64,000 bases of DNA. It comes from Anniella stebbinsi (Eukaryota > Chordata > Lepidosauria > Squamata > Anniellidae). This document shows, one piece after another, positions 40,476 through 54,100 of this stretch. The stretch is from the NCBI GenBank assembly GCA_029215795.1, contig JARDYH010000003.1:99852609-99916608 (forward strand), in the 5' to 3' direction. A model generated the notes under the pieces. That model ran no database searches and had not been told where the DNA came from. It saw nothing but the letters and a program-made list of their open reading frames with translations. A program made the position numbers and the translations under genes. The first letter of the stretch is position 1, and the number at the start of each line of letters is the position of its first letter.

Positions 40476-43400
40476 GCATGCCTGGGAAATCACTGGAAAT
40501 AGTGTAAATCATGAAACTAGGGCGAAATAGGTGATTTGATGCAAATCAGCAATGTTTCTTTACGTTGAACCCGTGTCTCTCATTTTGGTCATTTGAGGCT
40601 ACAAGATGTAGCTGAATAACGAGGGTTCAATAAAAATAAAAAAAGATGTCTAAAAGAAGTGAACTAACTGCACCAAGCGTAAAAGCTTCATCCTAGGCAA
40701 AACACATCATTTGCTCATGATCTGCACGAGACTGTATATTTCAGACATTTTCTCTTATTTTGGGCAGGTTAGGCTAGAAAGCCGCACCAGTTCCCTTCAT
40801 AACGAATGTACAGTAAGAATACATGGGAAATCACTGGAAATAGAGGAAATCCATGTAACTTGGACGAAATAGGTGATTTGATGCTAATCAGCAATGTTTC
40901 TTTACATTAAACCCGTTCCCCTCATTTTGGTCATGTCAAGCTAGACAATGTTCCTAAGTAGAGAGGGCTCAGCAAAAATACACAAAAATGTCCAAAGCAT
41001 GTGAACTCACTGGAACAAGGGTAAACACTTCAAACCAGGGCAAAACACATCATTTGCTGACGAACTGCAACGTTACTGTACATTTCAGACGCTTTCTATT
41101 AGTTTGGGCGCTTCTGGCTAGAATGCTGCACCAATTGCCTTAATAGCGAATGTAAAGTAGGAATCCATGGGAAATCACTAGAACTGGTGTAAATCCATGG
41201 AACTAGGGCGAAATAGGTGATTTGATGCTAATCAGCAATATTTCTTTTCAGTTATCCCATTTCTCTCATTTTGGGCATTTGCTGTACCTTTCACACTTTT
41301 CTCTTATTTTGGGAAGTTTAGGCAAAAAGCTGCAACAAGTCCCTTAAAAGCGAATATACAGTAAGCATGCCTGGGAAATCACTGGAAATAGTGTAAATCA
41401 TGAAACTAGGGCGAAATAGGTGATTTGATGCAAATCAGCAATGTTTCTTTACGTTGAACCCGTGTCTCTCATTTTGGTCATTTGAGGCTACAAGATGTAG
41501 CTGAATAACGAGGGTTCAGTAAAAATAAAAAAAGAGGTCTAAAAGAAGTGAACTAACTGCACCAAGGGTAAAAGCTTCATCCTAGGCAAAACACATCATT
41601 TGCTGCTGATCTGCACGTGACTATATATTTCAGACATTTTCTGTTATTTTGGGCAGGTTAGGCTAGAAAGCTGCACCAGTTCCCTTCATAACGAATGTAC
41701 AGTAAGAATACATGGGAAATCAGTGGAAATAGAGGAAATCCATGTAACTTGGACGAAATAGGTGATTTGATGCGAATCAGCAATGTTTCTTTACATTGAA
41801 CCCGTGTCTCTCATTTTGGTCATTTGAGGCTACAAGATGTAGCTGAATAACGAGGGTTCAGTAAAAATAAACAAAGATGTCTAAAAGAAGTGAACTAACT
41901 GCACCAAGGGTAAAAGCTTCATCCTAGGCAAAACACATCATTTGCTGCTGATCTGCACGTGACTGTATATTTCAGACATTTTCTCTTATTTTGGGCAGGT
42001 TAGGCTAGAAAGCTGCACCAGTTCCCTTCCTAACGAATGTACAGTAAGAATACATGGGAAATCAGTGGAAATAGAGGAAATCCATGTAACTTGGACGAAA
42101 TAGGTGATTTGATGCGAATCAGCAATGTTTCTTTACGTTGAACCCGTGTCCCTCATTTTGGTCATTTGAGGCTACAAGATGTAGCTGAATAACGAGGGTT
42201 CAGTAAAATTAAACAAAGATGTCTAAAAGAAGTGAACTAACTGCACCAAGGGTAAAAGCTTCATCCTAGGCAAAACACATCATTTGCTGCTGATCTGCAC
42301 GTGACTGTATATTTCAGACATTTTCTCTTATTTTGGGCAGGTTAGGCTAGAAAGCTGCACCAGTTCCCTTCCTAACGAATGTACAGTAAGAATACATGGG
42401 AAATCAGTGGAAATAGAGGAAATCCATGTAACTTGGACGAAATAGGTGATTTGATGCGAATCAGCAATGTTTCTTTACGTTGAACCCGTGTCTCTCATTT
42501 TGGTCATTTGAGGCTACAAGATGTAGCTGAATAACGAGGGTTCAGTAAAATTAAACAAAGATGTCTAAAAGAAGTGAACTAACTGCACCAAGGGTAAAAG
42601 CTTCATCCTAGGCAAAACACATCATTTGCTGCTGATCTGCACGTGACTGTATATTTCAGACATTTTCTCTTATTTTGGGCAGGTTAGGCTAGAAAGCTGC
42701 ACCAGTTCCCTTCCTAACGAATGTACAGTAAGAATACATGGGAAATCAGTGGAAATAGAGGAAATCCATGTAACTTGGACGAAATAGGTGATTTGATGCG
42801 AATCAGCAATGTTTCTTTACGTTGAACCCGTGTCTCTCATTTTGGTCATTTGAGGCTACAAGATGTAGCTGAATAACGAGGGTTCAGTAAAATTAAACAA
42901 AGATGTCTAAAAGAAGTGAACTAACTGCACCAAGGGTAAAAGCTTCATCCTAGGCAAAACACATCATTTGCTGCTGATCTGCACGTGACTGTATATTTCA
43001 GACATTTTCTCTTATTTTGGGCAGGTTAGGCTAGAAAGCTGCACCAGTTCCCTTCCTAACGAATGTACAGTAAGAATACATGGGAAATCAGTGGAAATAG
43101 AGGAAATCCATGTAACTTAGACGAAATAGGTGATTTGATGCTAATCAGCAATGTTTCTTTACATTAAACCCGTTCCCCTCATTTTGGTCATGTCAAGCTA
43201 GACAATGTTCCTAAGTAGAGAGGGCTCAGCAAAAATACACAAAGATGTCCAAAGCATGTGAACTCACTGGAACAAGGGTAAACGCTTCATACCAGGGCAA
43301 AACACATCATTTGCTGACGAACTGCAACGTTACTGTACATTTCAGACGCTTTCTATTAGTTTGGGCGCTTCTGGCTAGAATGCTGCACCAATTGCCTTAA

Positions 43401-43621
43401 TAGCGAATGTAAAGTAGGAATCCATGGGAAATCACTAGAACTGGTGTAAACCCATGGAACTAGAGCGAAATAGGTGATTTGATGCTAATCAGCAATATTT
43501 CTTTTCAGTTATCCCATTTCTCTCATTTTGGGCATTTGCTGTACCTTTCACACTTTTCTCTTATTTTGGGAAGTTTAGGCAAAAAGCTGCAACAAGTCCC
43601 TTAAAAGCGAATATACGGTAA
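40476..43621 (+). repeat. 889-bp A-B-S block plus 2257-bp block rich in A' monomers
   Basis: After the A-B-S block (40476-41364) comes a 2257-bp block with A, then consecutive A' copies near 41763, 42105, 42447 and 42789, then B and S. The A' copies with AAAATTAAAC are almost identical to each other, so this block grew by local amplification of one monomer and has no C, D or E. It reaches exactly the same length as the A-A'-C-D-E-B-S blocks. Confidence 0.85.
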
Positions 43622-46600
43622 GCATGCCTGGGAAATCACTGGAAATAGTGTAAATCATGAAACTAGGGCGAAATAGGTGATTTGATGCAAATCAGCAATG
43701 TTTCTTTACGTTGAACCCGTGTCTCTCATTTTGGTCATTTGAGGCTACAAGATGTAGCTGAATAACGAGGGTTCAGTAAAAATAAAAAAAGAGGTCTAAA
43801 AGAAGTGAACTAACTGCACCAAGGGTAAAAGCTTCATCCTAGGCAAAACACATCATTTGCTGCTGATCTGCACGTGACTATATATTTCAGACATTTTCTG
43901 TTATTTTGGGCAGGTTAGGCTAGAAAGCTGCACCAGTTCCCTTCATAACGAATGTACAGTAAGAATACATGGGAAATCAGTGGAAATAGAGGAAATCCAT
44001 GTAACTTGGACGAAATAGGTGATTTGATGCGAATCAGCAATGTTTCTTTACATTGAACCCGTGTCTCTCATTTTGGTCATTTGAGGCTACAAGATGTAGC
44101 TGAATAACGAGGGTTCAGTAAAAATAAACAAAGATGTCTAAAAGAAGTGAACTAACTGCACCAAGGGTAAAAGCTTCATCCTAGGCAAAACACATCATTT
44201 GCTGCTGATCTGCACGTGACTGTATATTTCAGACATTTTCTCTTATTTTGGGCAGGTTAGGCTAGAAAGCTGCACCAGTTCCCTTCCTAACGAATGTACA
44301 GTAAGAATACATGGGAAATCAGTGGAAATAGAGGAAATCCATGTAACTTGGACGAAATAGGTGATTTGATGCGAATCAGCAATGTTTCTTTACGTTGAAC
44401 CCGTGTCCCTCATTTTGGTCATTTGAGGCTACAAGATGTAGCTGAATAACGAGGGTTCAGTAAAATTAAACAAAGATGTCTAAAAGAAGTGAACTAACTG
44501 CACCAAGGGTAAAAGCTTCATCCTAGGCAAAACACATCATTTGCTGCTGATCTGCACGTGACTGTATATTTCAGACATTTTCTCTTATTTTGGGCAGGTT
44601 AGGCTAGAAAGCTGCACCAGTTCCCTTCCTAACGAATGTACAGTAAGAATACATGGGAAATCAGTGGAAATACAGGAAATCCATGTAACTTGGACGAAAT
44701 AGGTGATTTGATGCTAATCAGCAATGTTTCTTTACATTAAACCCGTTCCCCTCATTTTGGTCATGTCAAGCTAGACAATGTTCCTAAGTAGAGAGGGCTC
44801 AGCAAAAATACACAAAGATGTCCAAAGCATGTGAACTCACTGGAACAAGGGTAAACGCTTCATACCAGGGCAAAACACATCATTTGCTGACGAACTGCAA
44901 CGTTACTGTACATTTCAGACGCTTTCTATTAGTTTGGGCGCTTCTGGCTAGAATGCTGCACCAATTGCCTTAATAGCGAATGTAAAGTAGGAATCCATGG
45001 GAAATCACTAGAACTGGTGTAAACCCATGGAACTAGAGCGAAATAGGTGATTTGATGCTAATCAGCAATATTTCTTTTCAGTTATCCCATTTCTCTCATT
45101 TTGGGCATTTGCTGTACCTTTCACACTTTTCTCTTATTTTGGGAAGTTTAGGCAAAAAGCTGCAACAAGTCCCTTAAAAGCGAATATACAGTAAGCATGC
45201 CTGGGAAATCACTGGAAATAGTGTAAATCATGAAACTAGGGCGAAATAGGTGATTTGATGCAAATCAGCAATGTTTCTTTACGTTGAACCCGTGTCTCTC
45301 ATTTTGGTCATTTGAGGCTACAAGATGTAGCTGAATAACGAGGGTTCAGTAAAAATAAAAAAAGAGGTCTACAAGAAGTGAACTAACTGCACCAAGGGTA
45401 AAAGCTTCATCCTAGGCAAAACACATCATTTGCTGCTGATCTGCACGTGACTATATATTTCAGACATTTTCTGTTATTTTGGGCAGGTTAGGCTAGAAAG
45501 CTGCACCAGTTCCCTTCATAACGAATGTACAGTAAGAATACATGGGAAATCAGTGGAAATAGAGGAAATCCATGTAACTTGGACGAAATAGGTGATTTGA
45601 TGCGAATCAGCAATGTTTCTTTACATTGAACCCGTGTCTCTCATTTTGGTCATTTGAGGCTACAAGATGTAGCTGAATAACGAGGGTTCAGTAAAAATAA
45701 ACAAAGAGGTCTAAAAGAAGTGAACTAACTGCACCAAGGGTAAAAGCTTCATCCTAGGCAAAACACATCATTTGCTGCTGATCTGCACGTGACTGTATAT
45801 TTCAGACATTTTCTCTTATTTTGGGCAGGTTAGGCTAGAAAGCTGCACAAGTTCCCTTCCTAACGAATGTACAGTAAGAATACATGGGAAATCAGTGGAA
45901 ATAGAGGAAATCCATGTAACTTTGGCGAAATAGGTGATTTGATGCGAATCAGCAATGTTTCTTTATATTAAACCCGTTCCCCTCATTTTGGTCATGTCAA
46001 GCTAGACAATGTTCCTAAGTAGAGAGGGCTCAGCAAAAATACACAAAGATGTCCAAAGCATATGAAGTAACTCGAAGTAGGGTAAATGCTTCAAACTAGG
46101 GGAAAAAACATCATTTGCTGCTGATCTGTAACGTAACTGTACATTTCACACATTTTCTCTTATTTGGGCACTTCAGGCTAGAATGCTGCACCAATTGCCT
46201 TAATAGCGATTGTAAAGTAGGAATCCATGGGAAATCACTGGAAATAGTGCATATCCATGTCACATGGACTAAATAGGTGATTTGATGCTAATCTGCAACT
46301 GTTCTTTACGTTGAACCCGTGTCTCTCATTTTGGTCATTTCAGGCTAGAAAATGTCGCTGAATAACGAGGGTTCAGTAAAAATAAACAAAGATGTCTAAA
46401 AGAAGTGAACTAACTGGAACAAGGGTAAACGCTTCATACCAGGGCAAAACACATCATTTGCTGATGAACTGCAACGTTACTGTACATTTCAGACGCTTTC
46501 TATTAGTTTGGGCGCTTCAGGCTCGAATGCTGCACCAATTGCCTTAATAGCGAATGTAAAGTAGGAATCCATGGGAAATCCCTAGAACTGGTGTAAATCC

Positions 46601-49600
46601 ATGGAACTAGGGCGAAATAGGTGATTTGATGCTAATCAGCAATATTTCTTTTCAGTTATCCCATTTCTCTCATTTTGGGCATTTGCTGTACCTTTCACAC
46701 TTTTCTCTTATTTTGGGAAGTTTAGGCAAAAAGCTGCAACAAGTCCCTTAAAAGCGAATATACAGTAAGCATGCCTGGGAAATCACTGGAAATAGTGTAA
46801 ATCATGAAACTAGGGCGAAATAGGTGATTTGATGCAAATCAGCAATGTTTCTTTACGTTGAACCCGTGTCTCTCATTTTGGTCATTTGAGGCTACAAGAT
46901 GTAGCTGAATAACGAGGGTTCAATAAAAATAAAAAAAGATGTCTAAAAGAAGTGAACTAACTGCACCAAGGGTAAAAGCTTCATCCTAGGCAAAACACAT
47001 CATTTGCTGCTGATCTGCACGTGACTGTATATTTCAGACATTTTCTGTTATTTTGGGCAGGTTAGGCTAGAAAGCTGCACCAGTTCCCTTCATAACGAAT
47101 GTACAGTAAGAATACATGGGAAATCACTGGAAATAGAGGAAATCCATGTAACTTGGACGAAATAGGTGATTTGATGCGAATCAGCAATGTTTCTTTACAT
47201 TGAACCCGTGTCTCTCATTTTGGTCATTTGAGGCTACAAGATGTAGCTGAATAACGAGGGTTCAGTAAAAATAAACAAAGATGTCTAAAAGAAGTGAACT
47301 AACTGCACCAAGGGTAAAAGCTTCATCCTAGGCAAAACACATCATTTGCTGCTGATCTGCACGTGACTGTATATTTCAGACATTTTCTCTTATTTTGGGC
47401 AGGTTAGGCTAGACAGCTGCACCAGTTCCCTTCCTAACGAATGTACAGTAAGAATACATGGGAAATCAGTGGAAATAGAGGAAATCCATGTAACTTGGAC
47501 GAAATAGGTGATTTGATGCGAATCAGCAATGTTTCTTTACGTTGAACCCGTGTCCCTCATTTTGGTCATTTGAGGCTACAAGATGTAGCTGAATAACGAG
47601 GGTTCAGTAAAATTAAACAAAGATGTCTAAAAGAAGTGAACTAACTGCACCAAGGGTAAAAGCTTCATCCTAGGCAAAACACATCATTTGCTGCTGATCT
47701 GCACGTGACTGTATATTTCAGACATTTTCTCTTATTTTGGGCAGGTTAGGCTAGAAAGCTGCACCAGTTCCCTTCCTAACGAATGTACAGTAAGAATACA
47801 TGGGAAATCAGTGGAAATAGAGGAAATCCATGTAACTTGGACGAAATAGGTGATTTGATGCTAATCAGCAATGTTTCTTTACATTAAACCCGTTCCCCTC
47901 ATTTTGGTCATGTCAAGCTAGACAATGTTCCTAAGTAGAGAGGGCTCAGCAAAAATACACAAAGATGTCCAAAGCATGTGAACTCACTGGAACAAGGGTA
48001 AACGCTTCATACCAGGGCAAAACACATCATTTGCTGACGAACTGCAACGTTACTGTACATTTCAGACGCTTTCTATTAGTTTGGGCGCTTCTGGCTAGAA
48101 TGCTGCACCAATTGCCTTAATAGCGAATGTAAAGTAGGAATCCATGGGAAATCACTAGAACTGGTGTAAACCCATGGAACTAGAGCGAAATAGGTGATTT
48201 GATGCTAATCAGCAATATTTCTTTTCAGTTATCCCATTTCTCTCATTTTGGGCATTTGCTGTACCTTTCACACTTTTCTCTTATTTTGGGAAGTTTAGGC
48301 AAAAAGCTGCAACAAGTCCCTTAAAAGCGAATATACAGTAAGCATGCCTGGGAAATCACTGGAAATAGTGTAAATCATGAAACTAGGGCGAAATAGGTGA
48401 TTTGATGCAAATCAGCAATGTTTCTTTACGTTGAACCCGTGTCTCTCATTTTGGTCATTTGAGGCTACAAGATGTAGCTGAATAACGAGGGTTCAGTAAA
48501 AATAAAAAAAGAGGTCTACAAGAAGTGAACTAACTGCACCAAGGGTAAAAGCTTCATCCTAGGCAAAACACATCATTTGCTGCTGATCTGCACGTGACTA
48601 TATATTTCAGACATTTTCTGTTATTTTGGGCAGGTTAGGCTAGAAAGCTGCACCAGTTCCCTTCATAACGAATGTACAGTAAGAATACATGGGAAATCAG
48701 TGGAAATAGAGGAAATCCATGTAACTTGGACGAAATAGGTGATTTGATGCGAATCAGCAATGTTTCTTTACATTGAACCCGTGTCTCTCATTTTGGTCAT
48801 TTGAGGCTACAAGATGTAGCTGAATAACGAGGGTTCAGTAAAAATAAACAAAGATGTCTAAAAGAAGTGAACTAACTGCACCAAGGGTAAAAGCTTCATC
48901 CTAGGCAAAACACATCATTTGCTGCTGATCTGCACGTGACTGTATATTTCAGACATTTTCTCTTATTTTGGGCAGGTTAGGCTAGAAAGCTGCACAAGTT
49001 CCCTTCCTAACGAATGTACAGTAAGAATACATGGGAAATCAGTGGAAATAGAGGAAATCCATGTAACTTTGGCGAAATAGGTGATTTGATGCGAATCAGC
49101 AATGTTTCTTTATATTAAACCCGTTCCCCTCATTTTGGTCATGTCAAGCTAGACAATGTTCCTAAGTAGAGAGGGCTCAGCAAAAATACACAAAGATGTC
49201 CAAAGCATATGAAGTAACTCGAAGTAGGGTAAATGCTTCAAACTAGGGGAAAAAACATCATTTGCTGCTGATCTGTAACGTAACTGTACATTTCACACAT
49301 TTTCTCTTATTTGGGCACTTCAGGCTAGAATGCTGCACCAATTGCCTTAATAGCGATTGTAAAGTAGGAATCCATGGGAAATCACTGGAAATAGTGCATA
49401 TCCATGTCACATGGACTAAATAGGTGATTTGATGCTAATCTGCAACTGTTCTTTACGTTGAACCCGTGTCTCTCATTTTGGTCATTTCAGGCTAGAAAAT
49501 GTCGCTGAATAACGAGGGTTCAGTAAAAATAAACAAAGATGTCTAAAAGAAGTGAACTAACTGGAACAAGGGTAAACGCTTCATACCAGGGCAAAACACA

Positions 49601-49915
49601 TCATTTGCTGATGAACTGCAACGTTACTGTACATTTCAGACGCTTTCTATTAGTTTGGGCGCTTCAGGCTCGAATGCTGCACCAATTGCCTTAATAGCGA
49701 ATGTAAAGTAGGAATCCATGGGAAATCCCTAGAACTGGTGTAAATCCATGGAACTAGGGCGAAATAGGTGATTTGATGCTAATCAGCAATATTTCTTTTC
49801 AGTTATCCCATTTCTCTCATTTTGGGCATTTGCTGTACCTTTCACACTTTTCTCTTATTTTGGGAAGTTTAGGCAAAAAGCTGCAACAAGTCCCTTAAAA
49901 GCGAATATACAGTAA
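43622..49915 (+). repeat. Two tandem 3147-bp superrepeats
   Basis: S landmarks at 43622, 45195, 46769, 48342 and 49916 are each 1573-1574 bp apart, but variants repeat every second block. ACTAGAGCG occurs at about 45033 and 48180, CAATAAAAATAAA at about 46922 and 50068, and GGAAATCCCTAG at about 46577 and 49724. The true repeating unit is therefore 3147 bp. Small differences, such as AAAGAGGTC near 45707 against AAAGATGTC near 48851, separate the copies. Confidence 0.86.
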
Positions 49916-51146
49916 GCATGCCTGGGAAATCACTGGAAATAGTGTAAATCATGAAACTAGGGCGAAATAGGTGATTTGATGCAAATCAGCAATGTTTCTT
50001 TACGTTGAACCCGTGTCTCTCATTTTGGTCATTTGAGGCTACAAGATGTAGCTGAATAACGAGGGTTCAATAAAAATAAAAAAAGATGTCTAAAAGAAGT
50101 GAACTAACTGCACCAAGGGTAAAAGCTTCATCCTAGGCAAAACACATCATTTGCTGCTGATCTGCACGTGACTGTATATTTCAGACATTTTCTGTTATTT
50201 TGGGCAGGTTAGGCTAGAAAGCTGCACCAGTTCCCTTCATAACGAATGTACAGTAAGAATACATGGGAAATCACTGGAAATAGAGGAAATCCATGTAACT
50301 TGGACGAAATAGGTGATTTGATGCGAATCAGCAATGTTTCTTTACATTGAACCCGTGTCTCTCATTTTGGTCATTTGAGGCTACAAGATGTAGCTGAATA
50401 ACGAGGGTTCAGTAAAAATAAACAAAGATGTCTAAAAGAAGTGAACTAACTGCACCAAGGGTAAAAGCTTCATCCTAGGCAAAACACATCATTTGCTGCT
50501 GATCTGCACGTGACTGTATATTTCAGACATTTTCTCTTATTTTGGGCAGGTTAGGCTAGACAGCTGCACCAGTTCCCTTCCTAACGAATGTACAGTAAGA
50601 ATACATGGGAAATCAGTGGAAATAGAGGAAATCCATGTAACTTGGACGAAATGGGTGATTTGATGCTAATCAGCAATGTTTCTTTACATTAAACCCGTTC
50701 CCCTCATTTTGGTCATGTCAAGCTAGACAATGTTCCTAAGTAGAGAGGGCTCAGCAAAAATACACAAAGATGTCCAAAGCATGTGAACTCACTGGAACAA
50801 GGGTAAACGCTTCATACCAGGGCAAAACACATCATTTGCTGATGAACTGCAACGTTACTGTACATTTCAGACGCTTTCTATTAGTTTGGGCGCTTCTGGC
50901 TAGAATGCTGCACCAATTGCCTTAATAGCGAATGTAAAGTAGGAATCCATGGGAAATCACTAGAACTGGTGTAAACCCATGGAACTAGGGCGAAATAGGT
51001 GATTTGATGCTAATCAGCAATATTTCTTTTCAGTTATCCCATTTCTCTCATTTTGGGCATTTGCTGTACCTTTCACACTTTTCTCTTATTTTGGGAAGTT
51101 TAGGCAAAAAGCTGCAACAAGTCCCTTAAAAGCGAATATACAGTAA
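49916..51146 (+). repeat. 1231-bp HOR block A-A'-B-S
   Basis: Four units as in 12570-13800. The A carries CAATAAAAATAAA, shared with the block one 3147-bp period upstream. The second monomer has the CTAGACAGCTGC variant also found near 47411 and 53907. The B monomer opens with the rare GAAATGGGTGATTT box variant (about 50650), which recurs near 53997. Confidence 0.85.
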
Positions 51147-54100
51147 GCATGCCTGGGAAATCACTGGAAATAGTGTAAATCATGAAACTAGGGCGAAATA
51201 GGTGATTTGATGCAAATCAGCAATGTTTCTTTACGTTGAACCCGTGTCTCTCATTTTGGTCATTTGAGGCTACAAGATGTAGCTGAATAACGAGGGTTCA
51301 GTAAAAATAAAAAAAGATGTCTACAAGAAGTGAACTAACTGCACCAAGGGTAAAAGCTTCATCCTAGGCAAAACACATCATTTGCTGCTGATCTGCACGT
51401 GACTGTATATTTCAGACATTTTCTCTTATTTTGGGCAGGTTAGGCTAGAAAGCTGCACCAGTTCTCTTCCTAAAGAATGTACAGTAAGAATACATGGGAA
51501 ATCACTGGAAATAGAGGAAATCCATGTAACTTGGACGAAATAGGTGATTTGATGCTAATCAGCAATGTTTCTTTACATTAAACCCGTTCCCCTCATTTTG
51601 GTCATGTCAAGCTAGACAATGTTCAAAAGTAGAGAGGGCTCAGTAAAAATACACAAAGATGTCCAAAGCAAGTGAAGTAACTCGAAGTAGGGTAAACGCT
51701 TCATACCAGGGCAAAACACATCATTTGCTGATGAACTGCAACGTTACTGTACATTTCAGATGCTTTCTATTAGTTTGGACGCTTCTGGCTAGAATGCTGC
51801 ACCAATTGCCTTAAAAGCAAATATACAGTTAGAATACACGGGAAATCACTGGAAATAGTGTATATCCATGTCACATGGACTAAATAGGTGATTTGATGCT
51901 AATCTGCAATTCTTTACGTTGAACCCGTGTCTCTCATTTTGGTCATTTCAGGCTAGAAAATGTCGCAGAATAACGAGGGTTCAGTAAAAATAAACAAAGA
52001 TGTCTAAAAGAAGTGAACTAACTGGAACAAGGGTAAACGCTTCATACCAGGGCAAAACACATCATTTGCTGATGAACTGCAACGTTACTGTACATTTCAG
52101 ACGGTTTCTATTAGTTTGGGCGCTTCTGGCTAGAATGCTGCACCAATTGCCTTAATAGCGAATGTAAAGTAGGAATCCATGGGAAATCACTAAAACTGGT
52201 GTAAACCCATGGAACTAGGGCGAAATAGGTGATTTGATGCTAATCAGCAATATTTCTTTTCAGTTATCCCATTTCTCTCATTTTGGGCATTTGCTGTACC
52301 TTTCACACTTTTCTCTTATTTTGGGAAGTTTAGGCAAAAAGCTGCAACAAGTCCCTTAAAAGCGAATATACAGTAAGCATGCCTGGGAAATCACTGGAAA
52401 TAGTGTAAATCATGAAACTAGGGCGAAATAGGTGATTTGATGCAAATCAGCAATGTTTCTTTACGTTGAACCCGTGTCTCTCATTTTGGTCATTTGAGGC
52501 TACAAGATGTAGCTGAATAACGAGGGTTCAGTAAAAATAAAAAAAGAGGTCTAAAAGAAGTGAACTAACTGCACCAAGGGTAAAAGCTTCATCCTAGGCA
52601 AAACACATCATTTGCTGCTGATCTGCACGTGACTATATATTTCAGACATTTTCTGTTATTTTGGGCAGGTTAGGCTAGAAAGCTGCACCAGTTCCCTTCC
52701 TAACGAATGTACAGTAAGAATACATGGGAAATCAGTAGAAATAGAGGAAATCCATGTAACTTGGACGAAATAGGTGATTTGATGCGAATCAGCAATGTTT
52801 CTTTACGTTGAACCCGTGTCTCTCATTTTGGTCATTTGAGGCTACAAGAAGTAGCTGAATAACGAGGGTTCAGTAAAAATAAACAAAGATGTCTAAAAGA
52901 AGTGAACTAACTGCACCAAGGGTAAAAGCTTCATCCTAGGCAAAACACATCATTTGCTGCTGATCTGCACGTGACTGTATATTTCAGACATTTTCTCTTA
53001 TTTTGGGCAGGTTAGGCTAGAAAGCTGCACAAGTTCCCTTCCTAACGAATGTACAGTAAGAATACATGGGAAATCAGTGGAAATAGAGGAAATCCATGTA
53101 ACTTGGGCGAAATAGGTGATTTGATGCGAATCAGCAATGTTTCTTTATATTAAACTCGTTCCCCTCATTTTGGTCGTCAAGCTAGACAATGTTCCTAAGT
53201 AGAGAGGGCTCAGCAAAAATACACAAAGATGTCCAAAGCATATGAAGTAACTCGAAGTAGGGTAAATGCTTCAAACTAGGGGAAAAAACATCATTTGCTG
53301 CTGATCTGTAACGTAACTGTACATTTCACACATTTTCTCTTATTTGGGCACTTCAGGCTAGAATGCTGCACCAATTGCCTTAATAGCGAATGTAAAGTAG
53401 GAATCCATGGGAAATCACTAGAACTGGTGTAAACCCATGGAACTAGAGCGAAATAGGTGATTTGATGCTAATCAGCAATATTTCTTTTCAGTTATCCCAT
53501 TTCTCTCATTTTGGGCATTTGCTGTACCTTTCACACTTTTCTCTTATTTTGGGAAGTTTAGGCAAAAAGCTGCAACAAGTCCCTTAAAAGCGAATATACA
53601 GTAAGCATGCCTGGGAAATCACTGGAAATAGTGTAAATCATGAAACTAGGGCGAAATAGGTGATTTGATGCAAATCAGCAATGTTTCTTTACGTTGAACC
53701 CGTGTCTCTCATTTTGGTCATTTGAGGCTACAAGATGTAGCTGAATAACGAGGGTTCAGTAAAAATAAAAAAAGAGGTCTACAAGAAGTGAACTAACTGC
53801 ACCAAGGGTAAAAGCTTCATCCTAGGCAAAACACATCATTTGCTGCTGATCTGCACGTGACTGTATATTTCAGACATTTTCTCTTATTTTGGGCAGGTTA
53901 GGCTAGACAGCTGCACCAGTTCCCTTCCTAACGAATGTACAGTAAGAATACATGGGAAATCAGTGGAAATAGAGGAAATCCATGTAACTTGGACGAAATG
54001 GGTGATTTGATGCTAATCAGCAATGTTTCTTTACATTAAACCCGTTCCCCTCATTTTGGTCATGTCAAGCTAGACAATGTTCCTAAGTAGAGAGGGCTCA

